Shown: positions 6,995 to 13,093 of the stretch, one piece after another | How positions within the stretch are numbered: the stretch's first letter is position 1 | Layout of the letters: every line of letters begins with the position of its first letter | DNA from: PALSA-1336 sp964592725 | GTDB lineage: Bacteria > Patescibacteriota > Doudnabacteria > UBA920 | DNA length: 18,346 nucleotides | Direction: 5' to 3' | Assembly (NCBI GenBank): GCA_964592725.1 | Contig: CAZQFQ010000031.1 | Coordinates: 1-18,346, forward strand | Notes under the pieces: generated by a model | Told to the model about the DNA's origin: nothing | The model's database searches: none | The model's input: only the letters and a program-made list of their open reading frames with translations | Translations under genes and position numbers: made by a program

Positions 6995-7055
6995 GAATTT
7001 TGGTCGATGTGGATATCTATTGCCAACCCTCTGTTTAATAGCCTTTCTCACGGGG

Positions 7056-7084
7056 TTGACAATAGGTGAACGTTCGTTTATAAT
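7056..7084 (+). promoter_or_regulatory. recA promoter with candidate LexA (SOS) box in the spacer
   Basis: TTGACA (7056-7061) and TATAAT (7079-7084) with a 17-bp spacer are a perfect consensus promoter. Inside the spacer, GAACGTTCGTTT (7068-7079) matches the Gram-positive-type LexA box GAAC-N4-GTTY. Placement between -35 and -10 is ideal for repression. This supports SOS control of recA, although no lexA gene is in the window. Confidence 0.65.
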
Positions 7085-7095
7085 GGTATTAATTA

Positions 7096-7168
7096 AGCAT
7101 TAAATCATCTAAACATTAAAACATTTGGCATATCACGCTATGCTTAAATGTCTATATGCTTATATGAG
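7096..7168. repeat. Inverted repeat with 8-bp phased arms in the recA leader
   Basis: CAT recurs at 7098, 7106, 7114 and 7122 within units such as CATTAAAA; the complement ATG recurs at 7140, 7148, 7156 and 7164. Both arms have exactly four units with an 8-bp period around a short loop. The structure lies between the recA promoter and the start codon at 7181, so it would fold in the mRNA leader. Confidence 0.7.
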
Positions 7169-7180
7169 ACGTGAATTAAA

Positions 7181-8257
7181 ATGACGAAACAAACATCAAA
7201 AACCACGACCGCGGATGCGGGTAAGTGGAAAGCGGTAACCAGCGCTATGGACCAAATCCAGGAAAAATTCGGCGCGGGAAGCATTATGAAATTATCAGAT
7301 TCCAAAACTATGGATGTGGAATCCATCCCAACAGGAAGCATAAGTTTGGATTTGGCTTTGGGAGTGGGGGGCATACCAAAAGGCCGCGTGATTGAAATTT
7401 ACGGACCCGAGTCATCGGGCAAAACTACGCTTACTTTGCATATGATAGCCGAGGTGCAAAAACGCGGGGGACTCGCGGCTTTTATAGATGCCGAGCACGC
7501 GCTGGATCCGGAATACGCCAAGCGCATTGGCGTGAAGCTGGAAGATTTGCTAATCAGCCAGCCGGATAACGGCGAGCAGGCTTTGGATATTTGCGAAACG
7601 TTAGTCCGGTCCAACGGGCTGGACTTAATAGTTATAGATTCCGTGGCCGCGCTAACTCCGCGCAATGAGATAGAAGGTGAAATGGGCGACAGCCATATGG
7701 GGCTTCACGCGCGGCTTATGTCGCAGGCTCTGCGGAAGCTGACGGCAATTATCAGCAAAACCCAAACCACGGTTATATTTATAAACCAAATTAGGATGAA
7801 AATCGGCGTGATGTTCGGCAACCCGGAAACCACTACCGGCGGCAACGCGCTAAAGTTTTACGCTTCGGTGCGCATTGAGGTTCGCCGCAACGCGCAAATA
7901 AAAAATGGCGATAAAATTATCGGCAACCGCGTCAAGGCAAAAATCGTAAAAAACAAAGTCGCGGCCCCGTTTAAAGTGGCGGAGTTTGATATTATGTATA
8001 ACGAGGGGATATCGGCTTCCGGAGATTTGCTGGATACCGGCGTGCTTATGGGCGTCATAGAAAAGAGCGGCAACACCTACAGCTTTGGCGAAGTAAAATT
8101 CGGCGTAGGAAAAGAAACAGCCAAAAACTTCCTAAAAGAAAACGCCAAAGTCTTTAAAGACGTGGACAAAGCCGTCCGCGATAAAGTCAAAGCCGGAGAA
8201 TTGCCGGTAGCGCAAAAGCCCGTTGAAGATGAAGGGGAAGAACAGGAAGAAAAATAA
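7181..8257 (+). CDS. recA: Recombinase RecA
   Basis: RecA forms ATP-dependent filaments on single-stranded DNA, drives strand exchange and stimulates LexA self-cleavage. The 358-aa length is normal. Walker A GPESSGKT is at 75-82, Walker B LIVIDSVAAL ends near 157, and the signature ALRKLTAIISKTQTTVIFINQIR and the loop region around GVMFGNPETTTGGNALKFYAS are intact. The N-terminal helix (AVTSAMDQIQEKFGAGSIMKL) used for filament contacts is present, preceded by about 16 extra residues rich in Thr and Lys. The C-terminus ends in a very acidic tail (VEDEGEEQEEK), as is common in RecA. It has its own promoter with a possible LexA box and a structured leader. No Shine-Dalgarno site precedes the ATG. 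A perfect palindrome 31 bp after the stop probably ends the transcript. Confidence 0.98.
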   Translation: MTKQTSKTTTADAGKWKAVTSAMDQIQEKFGAGSIMKLSDSKTMDVESIPTGSISLDLALGVGGIPKGRVIEIYGPESSGKTTLTLHMIAEVQKRGGLAAFIDAEHALDPEYAKRIGVKLEDLLISQPDNGEQALDICETLVRSNGLDLIVIDSVAALTPRNEIEGEMGDSHMGLHARLMSQALRKLTAIISKTQTTVIFINQIRMKIGVMFGNPETTTGGNALKFYASVRIEVRRNAQIKNGDKIIGNRVKAKIVKNKVAAPFKVAEFDIMYNEGISASGDLLDTGVLMGVIEKSGNTYSFGEVKFGVGKETAKNFLKENAKVFKDVDKAVRDKVKAGELPVAQKPVEDEGEEQEEK

Positions 8258-8288
8258 GCCGGCGTTTCAGCTTTAATTCATAGACCCA

Positions 8289-8316
8289 AGAGGCCACAAT
8301 TGTGGCCTCTGTTTGT
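8289..8316 (+). terminator. Hairpin terminator after recA
   Basis: An exact 22-bp palindrome at 8289-8310 (half-site AGAGGCCACAA) is followed by GTTTGTG. The T run is weak, so termination may be partial. The pemK start at 8324 follows directly, so read-through could give recA-linked toxin expression. Confidence 0.6.
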
Positions 8317-8323
8317 GACAACA

Positions 8324-8707
8324 ATGCAAAAAGATTTTGACAAGTGGAATAATTTAAAAAAACTTTTAAACGAGAAAAACTCGGAAGTTTTTGCTCATCC
8401 TCGGGAAATTTGGTGGTGTTCTCTTGGCTTAAATATTGGAGCGGAAACCGACGGCAAAAATGACAATTTTGAAAGGCCGGTAATTGTTGTGAAGGTATAT
8501 AACAAAGAAACTTTAATTGTATTGCCGCTAACGACAAAAGAAAAAAATGACGGATTCCATTGTAAAATTGGAACTGGCGAAAAGGTTGCGTGGGCAAAGT
8601 TAACCCAAGCAAGGGTTATAAGCGTAAAAAGATTGCTTAGAAAATTGGATTTGTTGGGAGAAAATGAATTTGGCATATTGGAAAAAGCCTGGAAAGATTC
8701 ACTATAA
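8324..8707 (+). CDS. PemK/MazF-family protein, probable endoribonuclease toxin
   Basis: The 127-aa protein has the PemK/MazF core: PREIWWCSLGLNIGAETDGK, then the FERPVIVVKVYN strand with the conserved RP pair, VLPLTTKEKN, and a C-terminal LTQARVISVKRLLRKLDLL matching the family's SQvR...dskRL motif. Members cut mRNA or tRNA and are usually neutralised by an antitoxin encoded upstream. No antitoxin gene is present: upstream is the recA terminator and downstream a zinc-ribbon gene. The N-terminal extension DFDKWNNLKKLLNEKNSEV is charged and may have a regulatory role. The ATG at 8324 is preferred because the earlier in-frame ATG lies inside the recA terminator palindrome. Whether it is active as a toxin cannot be judged. 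Confidence 0.85.
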   Translation: MQKDFDKWNNLKKLLNEKNSEVFAHPREIWWCSLGLNIGAETDGKNDNFERPVIVVKVYNKETLIVLPLTTKEKNDGFHCKIGTGEKVAWAKLTQARVISVKRLLRKLDLLGENEFGILEKAWKDSL

Positions 8708-8715
8708 AACAAATC

Positions 8716-8739
8716 GGACTCCGCATTTCTGCGGAGTCC
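8716..8739. terminator. Hairpin after the pemK-like gene
   Basis: GGACTCCGC (8716-8724) pairs perfectly with GCGGAGTCC (8731-8739) around a 6-nt loop. There is no T tract on either side, so it could be a stability element rather than a true intrinsic terminator. Confidence 0.5.
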
Positions 8740-8817
8740 TCGGAGGCCGAAGCCATAATACATTAATTGTAGCAGTTTTGTATGATTTGTCAAACAAAAG
8801 ATTGTTAGTTTTCCACA

Positions 8818-8846
8818 TTGACGCAAAATTATTTTGGGTTTATGAT
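8818..8846 (+). promoter_or_regulatory. Promoter of the small zinc-ribbon gene
   Basis: TTGACG (8818-8823) and TATGAT (8841-8846) with a 17-bp spacer are each one mismatch from consensus. The predicted start is about 8853, 22 nt before the ATG at 8875. Confidence 0.65.
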
Positions 8847-8874
8847 TTTAACCCGAACATTAAAATAAAATCAT

Positions 8875-9051
8875 ATGCAAATAACTAAATGCGATATTTG
8901 TAAGAAAGAAATAAAAGATTATTCTGAGGAAATTAATGTTTCTCCTTTAGGAAGAATATTGGGTTTTGTTTTTTGCTCTAATTGCGGCAAGCCGGTAATA
9001 AAATTTTTGCGAAAGAATAACCTTATCGAAAAGAAAGCGACTAGAAAATAA
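8875..9051 (+). CDS. Small zinc-ribbon-like protein, 58 aa
   Basis: A short gene with two CxxC pairs: CDIC near residues 6-9 and CSNCGKPV near residues 35-41. This spacing is that of a zinc ribbon. It begins MQITKCDICKKEIKDYSEE and ends in a basic tail (FLRKNNLIEKKATRK) that could contact nucleic acid. It has its own near-consensus promoter. It lies downstream of the lone pemK-like gene, so it might be related to it, but nothing in the sequence shows that it is an antitoxin. Codon use is AT-rich like its neighbours. The function is unknown. Confidence 0.7.
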   Translation: MQITKCDICKKEIKDYSEEINVSPLGRILGFVFCSNCGKPVIKFLRKNNLIEKKATRK

Positions 9052-9064
9052 AAGTTTGGGCTGC

Positions 9065-9331
9065 CCAAGGGTAACCCTCGGACTTGAGCATTCTTCAGCC
9101 GAGGGTTACCCTTGGTATTTAATTTGCAAAGCGGTTAGGTGATTTTGCAGACTCCAGTTGATAGTTTTGCCAAAAAGCATTGATACAGAAATAAAAGTAA
9201 TTAGCTACAGCGTCGGCAAGCAGGAAAACTTGATTGAGCGCGCCGTTCCCAAAATTGGGCTCGAGTTTAAACCATAAAATCGGCTTAACACAAAAATCAA
9301 CCGCCCTTAGCATAAGCTTGGGGCGGTTTTG
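9065..9331. repeat. Tandem unit, copy 1: 17-bp-stem hairpin plus terminator-like hairpin
   Basis: CCAAGGGTAACCCTCGG (9065-9081) pairs perfectly with 9099-9115 around 17 nt. It is followed by ATTTAATTTGCAAA, a variable stretch, and a second hairpin (ACCGCCC...GGGGCGGT) ending in TTTTG near 9331. A diverged second copy follows at 9339. Copy 1 has about 100 extra bases in the middle. Confidence 0.8.
9119..9313 (-). CDS. Possible small protein in tandem unit copy 1, 64 aa
   Basis: The reading frame begins MLRAVDFCVK and ends QNYQLESAKSPNRFAN, with the stop immediately before the 17-bp-stem hairpin on this strand. Copy 2 of the repeat preserves the same start, the same stop and the same frame despite point changes and the loss of 34 codons. 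That is mild evidence for coding. No Shine-Dalgarno site or family match is recognised. It could equally be a non-coding repeat. Confidence 0.3.
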   Translation of the reverse strand: MLRAVDFCVKPILWFKLEPNFGNGALNQVFLLADAVANYFYFCINAFWQNYQLESAKSPNRFAN

Positions 9332-9338
9332 TATAAGT

Positions 9339-9505
9339 CCAAGGGTAACCCTCGGGCATAAATGATTCTTCAGCCGAGGGTTACCCTTGGCATTTAATTT
9401 GCAAACCGATTAGAGTATATTGCAGACTTCGGCTGATAGTTTTGCTGTCGTAAAGTCTTAAGATAAAAATCAACCGTCCTTAGCATAAGCTCGGGATGGT
9501 TTTGG
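9339..9505. repeat. Tandem unit, copy 2
   Basis: The same 17-bp stem (9339-9355 with 9374-9390) around an 18-nt loop is followed by ATTTAATTTGCAAA, TTGCAGACTTC, a shortened middle, and the hairpin ACCGTCC...GGGATGGT ending in TTTTGG. The stems are identical to copy 1, while the loops and spacers have changed, as expected if the fold is selected or recently spread. Confidence 0.8.
9394..9486 (-). CDS. Possible small protein in tandem unit copy 2, 30 aa
   Basis: It begins MLRTVDFYLK and ends QNYQPKSAIYSNRFAN. It is the shorter counterpart of the 64-aa frame in copy 1, with an in-frame difference of 102 nt. A TATAAT box lies on this strand at about 9510-9515, but no good -35 box is seen. Doubtful as a gene. 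Confidence 0.2.
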   Translation of the reverse strand: MLRTVDFYLKTLRQQNYQPKSAIYSNRFAN

Positions 9506-9548
9506 TTTATTATAGCTGTTAGGGCAATGGGAAACGGAATTGGATTGG

Positions 9549-9577
9549 TTTCCAGTTGCTTTGGCTTGTGGTAGAAT
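9549..9577 (+). promoter_or_regulatory. Possible promoter of the exonuclease fusion gene
   Basis: TTTCCA (9549-9554) and TAGAAT (9572-9577) with a 17-bp spacer lie just before the ATG at 9587, leaving a leader of only a few bases. The -35 box is weak. Confidence 0.4.
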
Positions 9578-9586
9578 TAGTAGGTT

Positions 9587-11968
9587 ATGAAGAAATCGGA
9601 AAAAATTTATTGCAGTCTGGATATTGAGACCAGCGGGTTTGATCCTTTGAAGAATGAAGTTTTGGAGATTGGCTTTGTCTTTTTTGAGTTGGTAGAAGCG
9701 AAGAAGGACGCGAAAGGGAACACAGACGCGAAGGCGGAGCAAATCAGGATCGTCGAAGAATATACACGGGTGTTTAAGCCGAATGGGGAAGTTGCACCGA
9801 ATATTTTGGGGTTGACGGGGATTAGCCAGGAGGAGCTTGATGAGGCTGAGCCGTTTTCTGAACACAAAGTTGATTTACAGAAAAAATTAAAGGATGCGGT
9901 AATTGTCGGACATAATGTAGCTTTTGACATTAAATTTTTAGAAAGTTGCGGGCTGAAGTTTTCCGGCGAGGTAATTGACACTTTGGATCTTGTTCAGTGG
10001 ATCTTGCCTACGCATCACAGTTACAATTTGGAAAATTTAATGCATACTTTTGGCATCAGCCATAAAGAAGCGCACCGCGCTTTGGCTGACAGCAAAGCTG
10101 CCTTAAAGCTTTTAGAAAAGCTTTTGCAGGTATATTCCGGTTTTCCGGAAAAATTAAAGGAAGACATCCAAAAGTTGTTAAAGCAGCGTAATTTTCCATG
10201 GCAGGAGTTTTTACGGCTAAAGTTGCCACCCTTGGTTTTTAAAGAGATTCAGGAAGATAAATTACAAAAACAGCGGCAAACATCATCGGCGCTTTCTAAG
10301 TTACAGCCTGACACATTTTACAATTTTTTCTTAGGCGAAAATTATCTGCCGGTTTTGGCGCAAGCTCCGTCATCGGCCAAGACTTTATTGGTTGTGCCAA
10401 AAGCCCGTCAGGCGCTGGATTTATACAGGCAGGGTTTGGTAAAAAGCTTGATATTTTTGCCCGAGCAAATGTTTGACAAAAAAAAGTTTACCGAATTTTT
10501 AAAGAAAAAAACTTTGTCGGTTGATGAACTTAAATTTGCTTTAAAAGTACTGGTCTGGAGCCAAACCAACTGGCAGACGGAAACGTTTTTGGATTTAAAC
10601 CTTTCGTTTTTCGGCGGCCAGTTTAAAAATTTAATAAACGGCGGCAGTATTCAAAAAACCCAGACGGCAAAAACAGCCGTATGCGACTTGGAAACATTTT
10701 TTTATTTGTCGGAAAACAATTTATATTCATCAAGCCGCGCCGTAATCTGCGGCCTAAATGAGCTGGAAGCCGGGATTACCGCCAACATCGGCACAAAAAC
10801 CAGTTGGGGCTACATTAATTATCTTTTGAAATCTTTTTATAATCCGGAATTTAATATCGGAGATCAAATGTTGAAGCAGGCGGTTGAGAATGGCTTGTTA
10901 GTCGGTGATTTATTTTTTGGCCTGGTAAACGCCCTGCTACAAACAGATCCGCCGGGATTTGTTTATTTTAAAATTTCGGCGCAGACCGAATATGACGAAA
11001 AGTATCAAAAGATAAAAGCCGCGGCCGAAAGTTATGTCCAAAAATTGACGGATTTAAATAAAAATTTAAATTCCAAAGAGGTTGAGAAGTTTGCCCAAAG
11101 TTTGCAAAACTTTTTTCAGGTTCAGGGCAACCGCGTAAAATGGGTTGAGCTTTCGGAAAACCGTTGCGCGTTTATCAGCATGCCTTTGGATATAACTTTA
11201 CTGGTACGGGGCATTTTTAAAAATTTTTCCGGCGTAAGTTTGGCAGACGCTTTGGGCCCGGAAATTTTACCGCGGTTTTTTCTAAAGCGGCTGGGTTTGG
11301 AAAACTTCGAGTTGGAAAAACTTGCCGCTAAGGCGGGCAAAAAATCAGAACAGGGCGACTTGTTTTCACTGCTGAAGACTTTTGCAGGCAAAACAAATAA
11401 AGTAATTTACCATTGTTTGCCAAAAGCGGCGGATCCGGCGGAGCTTTTAAAAATAATTGAATCCAGCTCGTCCCTGCCGGCGGCCGTACTGTTTGGCAGC
11501 GGAGCTGGTGTAAAACAGTTTTACGACCAAAATTATCAAGAGCTAAAAAAGCGGGCCTCTTTGCTGGCTCAAAGCAATTCCGGCGGGAGCAATAAAATTT
11601 TTAGGAATTTTGGCATTAACCAAAAATCTTTGTTGTTGGTTACGGACAAGTTTATTTTAAGGCATTTAACCGGACAGTCGGCCGTGGAACCCGTAAAACA
11701 GCTCAGTGTAAAGACATTGGTTATATGCCGTCTTCCTTTTGAGCAGTTCACGCACCCGTATCAGGAGGCAGTTTCCGCTGCCCTGCCCAACGCTTTTGAG
11801 GATTACGCTCTGCCAAGGGCGTTATACAACCTCCATTCCTTGATTAAGTTTTTTTACACTTCTAAATTACAGGACATCTATATTATTGATCCAAAGTTGG
11901 CAAAGGGATATGCCAAAGTGTTTAAGGATTATTACAAGTATATCCCGGGCGCCGAGACAAAGGATTAA
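9587..11968 (+). CDS. DnaQ-like 3'-5' exonuclease fused to a degenerate DinG-type helicase
   Basis: The 793-aa protein starts with a DEDDh exonuclease domain (about 5-185). Exo I is D12-I-E14, Exo II is GHNVAFD with D114, and Exo III is H163-RALA-D168, so all catalytic residues are present. The remaining 600 residues resemble the helicase half of Gram-positive DinG-type proteins. The C-terminal LPFEQFTHPYQEAVSAALPN, the FEDYALPRALYNLHSLIKFF segment and the YIIDPKL segment align by eye with the DinG ending. The motifs needed for ATP use are missing, however: I find no GxGKS/T loop, no DEAH box, TSATL is replaced by LADALG, and the QGxGRLIR motif has become LHSLIKFFYTS. The protein therefore probably trims DNA ends, with the former helicase acting as a scaffold or binding surface. 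A pseudohelicase is an inference from motif loss. Confidence 0.75.
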   Translation: MKKSEKIYCSLDIETSGFDPLKNEVLEIGFVFFELVEAKKDAKGNTDAKAEQIRIVEEYTRVFKPNGEVAPNILGLTGISQEELDEAEPFSEHKVDLQKKLKDAVIVGHNVAFDIKFLESCGLKFSGEVIDTLDLVQWILPTHHSYNLENLMHTFGISHKEAHRALADSKAALKLLEKLLQVYSGFPEKLKEDIQKLLKQRNFPWQEFLRLKLPPLVFKEIQEDKLQKQRQTSSALSKLQPDTFYNFFLGENYLPVLAQAPSSAKTLLVVPKARQALDLYRQGLVKSLIFLPEQMFDKKKFTEFLKKKTLSVDELKFALKVLVWSQTNWQTETFLDLNLSFFGGQFKNLINGGSIQKTQTAKTAVCDLETFFYLSENNLYSSSRAVICGLNELEAGITANIGTKTSWGYINYLLKSFYNPEFNIGDQMLKQAVENGLLVGDLFFGLVNALLQTDPPGFVYFKISAQTEYDEKYQKIKAAAESYVQKLTDLNKNLNSKEVEKFAQSLQNFFQVQGNRVKWVELSENRCAFISMPLDITLLVRGIFKNFSGVSLADALGPEILPRFFLKRLGLENFELEKLAAKAGKKSEQGDLFSLLKTFAGKTNKVIYHCLPKAADPAELLKIIESSSSLPAAVLFGSGAGVKQFYDQNYQELKKRASLLAQSNSGGSNKIFRNFGINQKSLLLVTDKFILRHLTGQSAVEPVKQLSVKTLVICRLPFEQFTHPYQEAVSAALPNAFEDYALPRALYNLHSLIKFFYTSKLQDIYIIDPKLAKGYAKVFKDYYKYIPGAETKD

Positions 11969-11977
11969 TTTGCGTGC

Positions 11978-12052
11978 GAGCAATGGGAATCTTCGCATTG
12001 AGGCTTTCAACAAATTTAGCTTAAATAATGACAGCAAAGATTTCCATTGCTC
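11978..12052. repeat. Long hairpin after the exonuclease fusion gene
   Basis: GAGCAATGGGAATC (11978-11991) pairs with GATTTCCATTGCTC (12039-12052), 14 bp with one G-U wobble in RNA, around a 47-nt loop. It begins 10 bp after the stop codon. No T tract follows. It may protect the mRNA 3' end. Confidence 0.55.
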
Positions 12053-12076
12053 CGGTATCAGAGGCTTAAACACCAC

Positions 12077-12085
12077 TTATCCACA
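12077..12085 (+). promoter_or_regulatory. DnaA-box-like site TTATCCACA
   Basis: An exact match to the classical DnaA box; an 8/9 match in the opposite orientation (TGTGGACAA) is at 12234-12242. The perfect palindrome AAAAAACCGGTTTTTT is nearby at 12101-12116. No dnaA or dnaN is in the window, so an origin is not indicated. Confidence 0.3.
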
Positions 12086-12188
12086 AGTTATCAAAATATT
12101 AAAAAACCGGTTTTTTGGTATTTTCCGTAAGTGAAAAACAAAATATCTTTATAAGTAAGGGAAAAATTTTATCAAAATTGGCCGAGAG

Positions 12189-12217
12189 TTGACAAAGCCA
12201 TATAAGCTTGATATGAT
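12189..12217 (+). promoter_or_regulatory. Strong promoter in the gene-free region
   Basis: TTGACA (12189-12194) and TATGAT (12212-12217) with a 17-bp spacer are one base from a perfect sigma70 promoter. The predicted start at about 12224 has no protein gene behind it for 550 bp, which points to a non-coding transcript. Confidence 0.7.
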
Positions 12218-12223
12218 AAATGT

Positions 12224-12668
12224 ACAGTAAAGGTGTGGACAAAGTACTTGAAACAAAAGCACATTAATAACTCAAACTCACTGAAGGAAACTTGGTTTTA
12301 AGCAGTTGAAACCGGATTTCCTTTAAACTTCTCGTCATAGCTTGCCCAATCCAAGCTGTTTGCAAAACAAAAACAAAAAATGAAGGCCGACTGTTCCCCC
12401 GAACAATCGGTAGATTATATCCAAAAAAGATATAGTCAATTGTTAGGTGTTAAATCACCATAAGAGAAGTTTGAAGTGCAGTTTGAAATCAGATTGGAGT
12501 TCAGACGCTTCTCCTGGCTGTTACGCCGGGAAGGCCTGGAATGAACAGAGTGATGCTCTTTGCGCAACTCGTTGCGCGAAGCGTATCCGATTCATTCGGG
12601 TTACATAGCGCCTCTAACCGCCCTTAAATTCTTATTCATCGGCGCCGTTGAGGCGCTATTTTCTATTT
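12224..12668 (+). ncRNA. Candidate structured non-coding RNA, about 445 nt, class unknown
   Basis: Between a strong promoter and an intrinsic terminator lies a series of local hairpins. AAGGAAA/TTTCCTT (12284-12290 with 12317-12323) encloses TTGGTTT/AAACCGG. AGCTTG/CAAGCT is at 12339-12357. CCGA-TGTTC pairs with GAACA-TCGG at 12387-12410. TATATC/GATATA is at 12416-12434. An 11-bp stem occupies 12558-12581, and CCGA/TCGG is at 12587-12599. I checked by eye for tmRNA (no tag ending in ALAA, no T-arm or CCA end), RNase P RNA (no GAAAGUCC or GGCUUA core) and SRP RNA (no GGAAGCAGCC-type tip) and found none. A 27-codon frame (12380-12463, beginning MKADCSPEQS) lies inside but has no Shine-Dalgarno site. 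The promoter and terminator are seen; the RNA itself is inferred. Confidence 0.55.
12606..12668 (+). terminator. Intrinsic terminator of the candidate RNA
   Basis: TAGCGCCTC (12606-12614) pairs perfectly with GAGGCGCTA (12650-12658), followed by TTTTCTATTT. The 35-nt loop can pair further (AAC with GTT next to the stem). It ends the candidate RNA before the dksA-lspA promoter. Confidence 0.7.
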
Positions 12669-12730
12669 CGCGGATATAACCTCGGATCGATTACGCGGAT
12701 CTAACGCGGAGCGGAAACACCAGATTAGCG

Positions 12731-12759
12731 TTGCAAAATGATGGGCAGTAGTTTATAAT
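12731..12759 (+). promoter_or_regulatory. Promoter of the dksA-like/lspA operon
   Basis: TTGCAA (12731-12736) and TATAAT (12754-12759) with a 17-bp spacer. The start point at about 12766 leaves a leader of about 17 nt before the ATG at 12783. Confidence 0.7.
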
Positions 12760-12782
12760 ACTATTAATTAAGCAAACTTTTT

Positions 12783-13088
12783 ATGTTACCCCAATCCTTT
12801 ATAGAAGAAATGAAGCAGAAGCTTTTGGCTCAGAAAGCAAAGTTGGAAAGCGATTTGGCCGGGCTGGTTCCCCATGAGGAATTGGGAGGTGATTTGGATT
12901 CCAATGTCCAGGAAGTGGAGGACGATGAAGTCAGCCGGGATATGATTGCCCGGATGAAAACCGACTTGGATAAAATCAATAAAGCTTTAGGGAAAATTCA
13001 AGCCGGAACTTATGGGACCGCTGATGATGGCAAAGAAATATCCCAGGAGAGGTTGAGTGTTTTGCCCTGGGCAGACAAGTCACTTTAA
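12783..13088 (+). CDS. DksA/TraR-family protein lacking the zinc-finger cysteines
   Basis: The 101-aa protein has the long helical hairpin of DksA/TraR proteins (about residues 5-75) followed by the family's C-terminal signature GTYG...GKEISQERLSVLPWA. DksA-like proteins enter the RNA polymerase secondary channel and change promoter output during stress. In this copy the four zinc-binding cysteines are gone: the usual CxxC after GTYG is replaced by TADD, and the chain ends WADKSL where the second pair would be. Cysteine-free members are known, so this need not mean loss of function. It is the first gene of an operon with lspA, which begins 5 bp after its stop codon. No Shine-Dalgarno site is seen before the ATG. 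Confidence 0.8.
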   Translation: MLPQSFIEEMKQKLLAQKAKLESDLAGLVPHEELGGDLDSNVQEVEDDEVSRDMIARMKTDLDKINKALGKIQAGTYGTADDGKEISQERLSVLPWADKSL

Positions 13089-13093
13089 AATAC

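Noticed and set aside
8664..8888. 74-aa frame overlapping the end of the pemK-like gene
   Set aside because: It overlaps in another frame, runs through a hairpin, and covers the promoter and start of the zinc-ribbon gene.
9065..9390. CRISPR array made of the repeated hairpin
   Set aside because: Only two copies, 274 bp apart, each an inverted repeat with diverged neighbours; no spacers of uniform size and no cas genes.
12496..12507. 12-nt match to a sequencing-adapter fragment (GGAGTTCAGACG)
   Set aside because: The match does not extend on either side and lies inside a well-structured region; 12 nt can occur by chance.
12224..12668. tmRNA, RNase P RNA or SRP RNA
   Set aside because: The conserved cores and ends that define these RNAs were not found by eye; a covariance-model search would be decisive.
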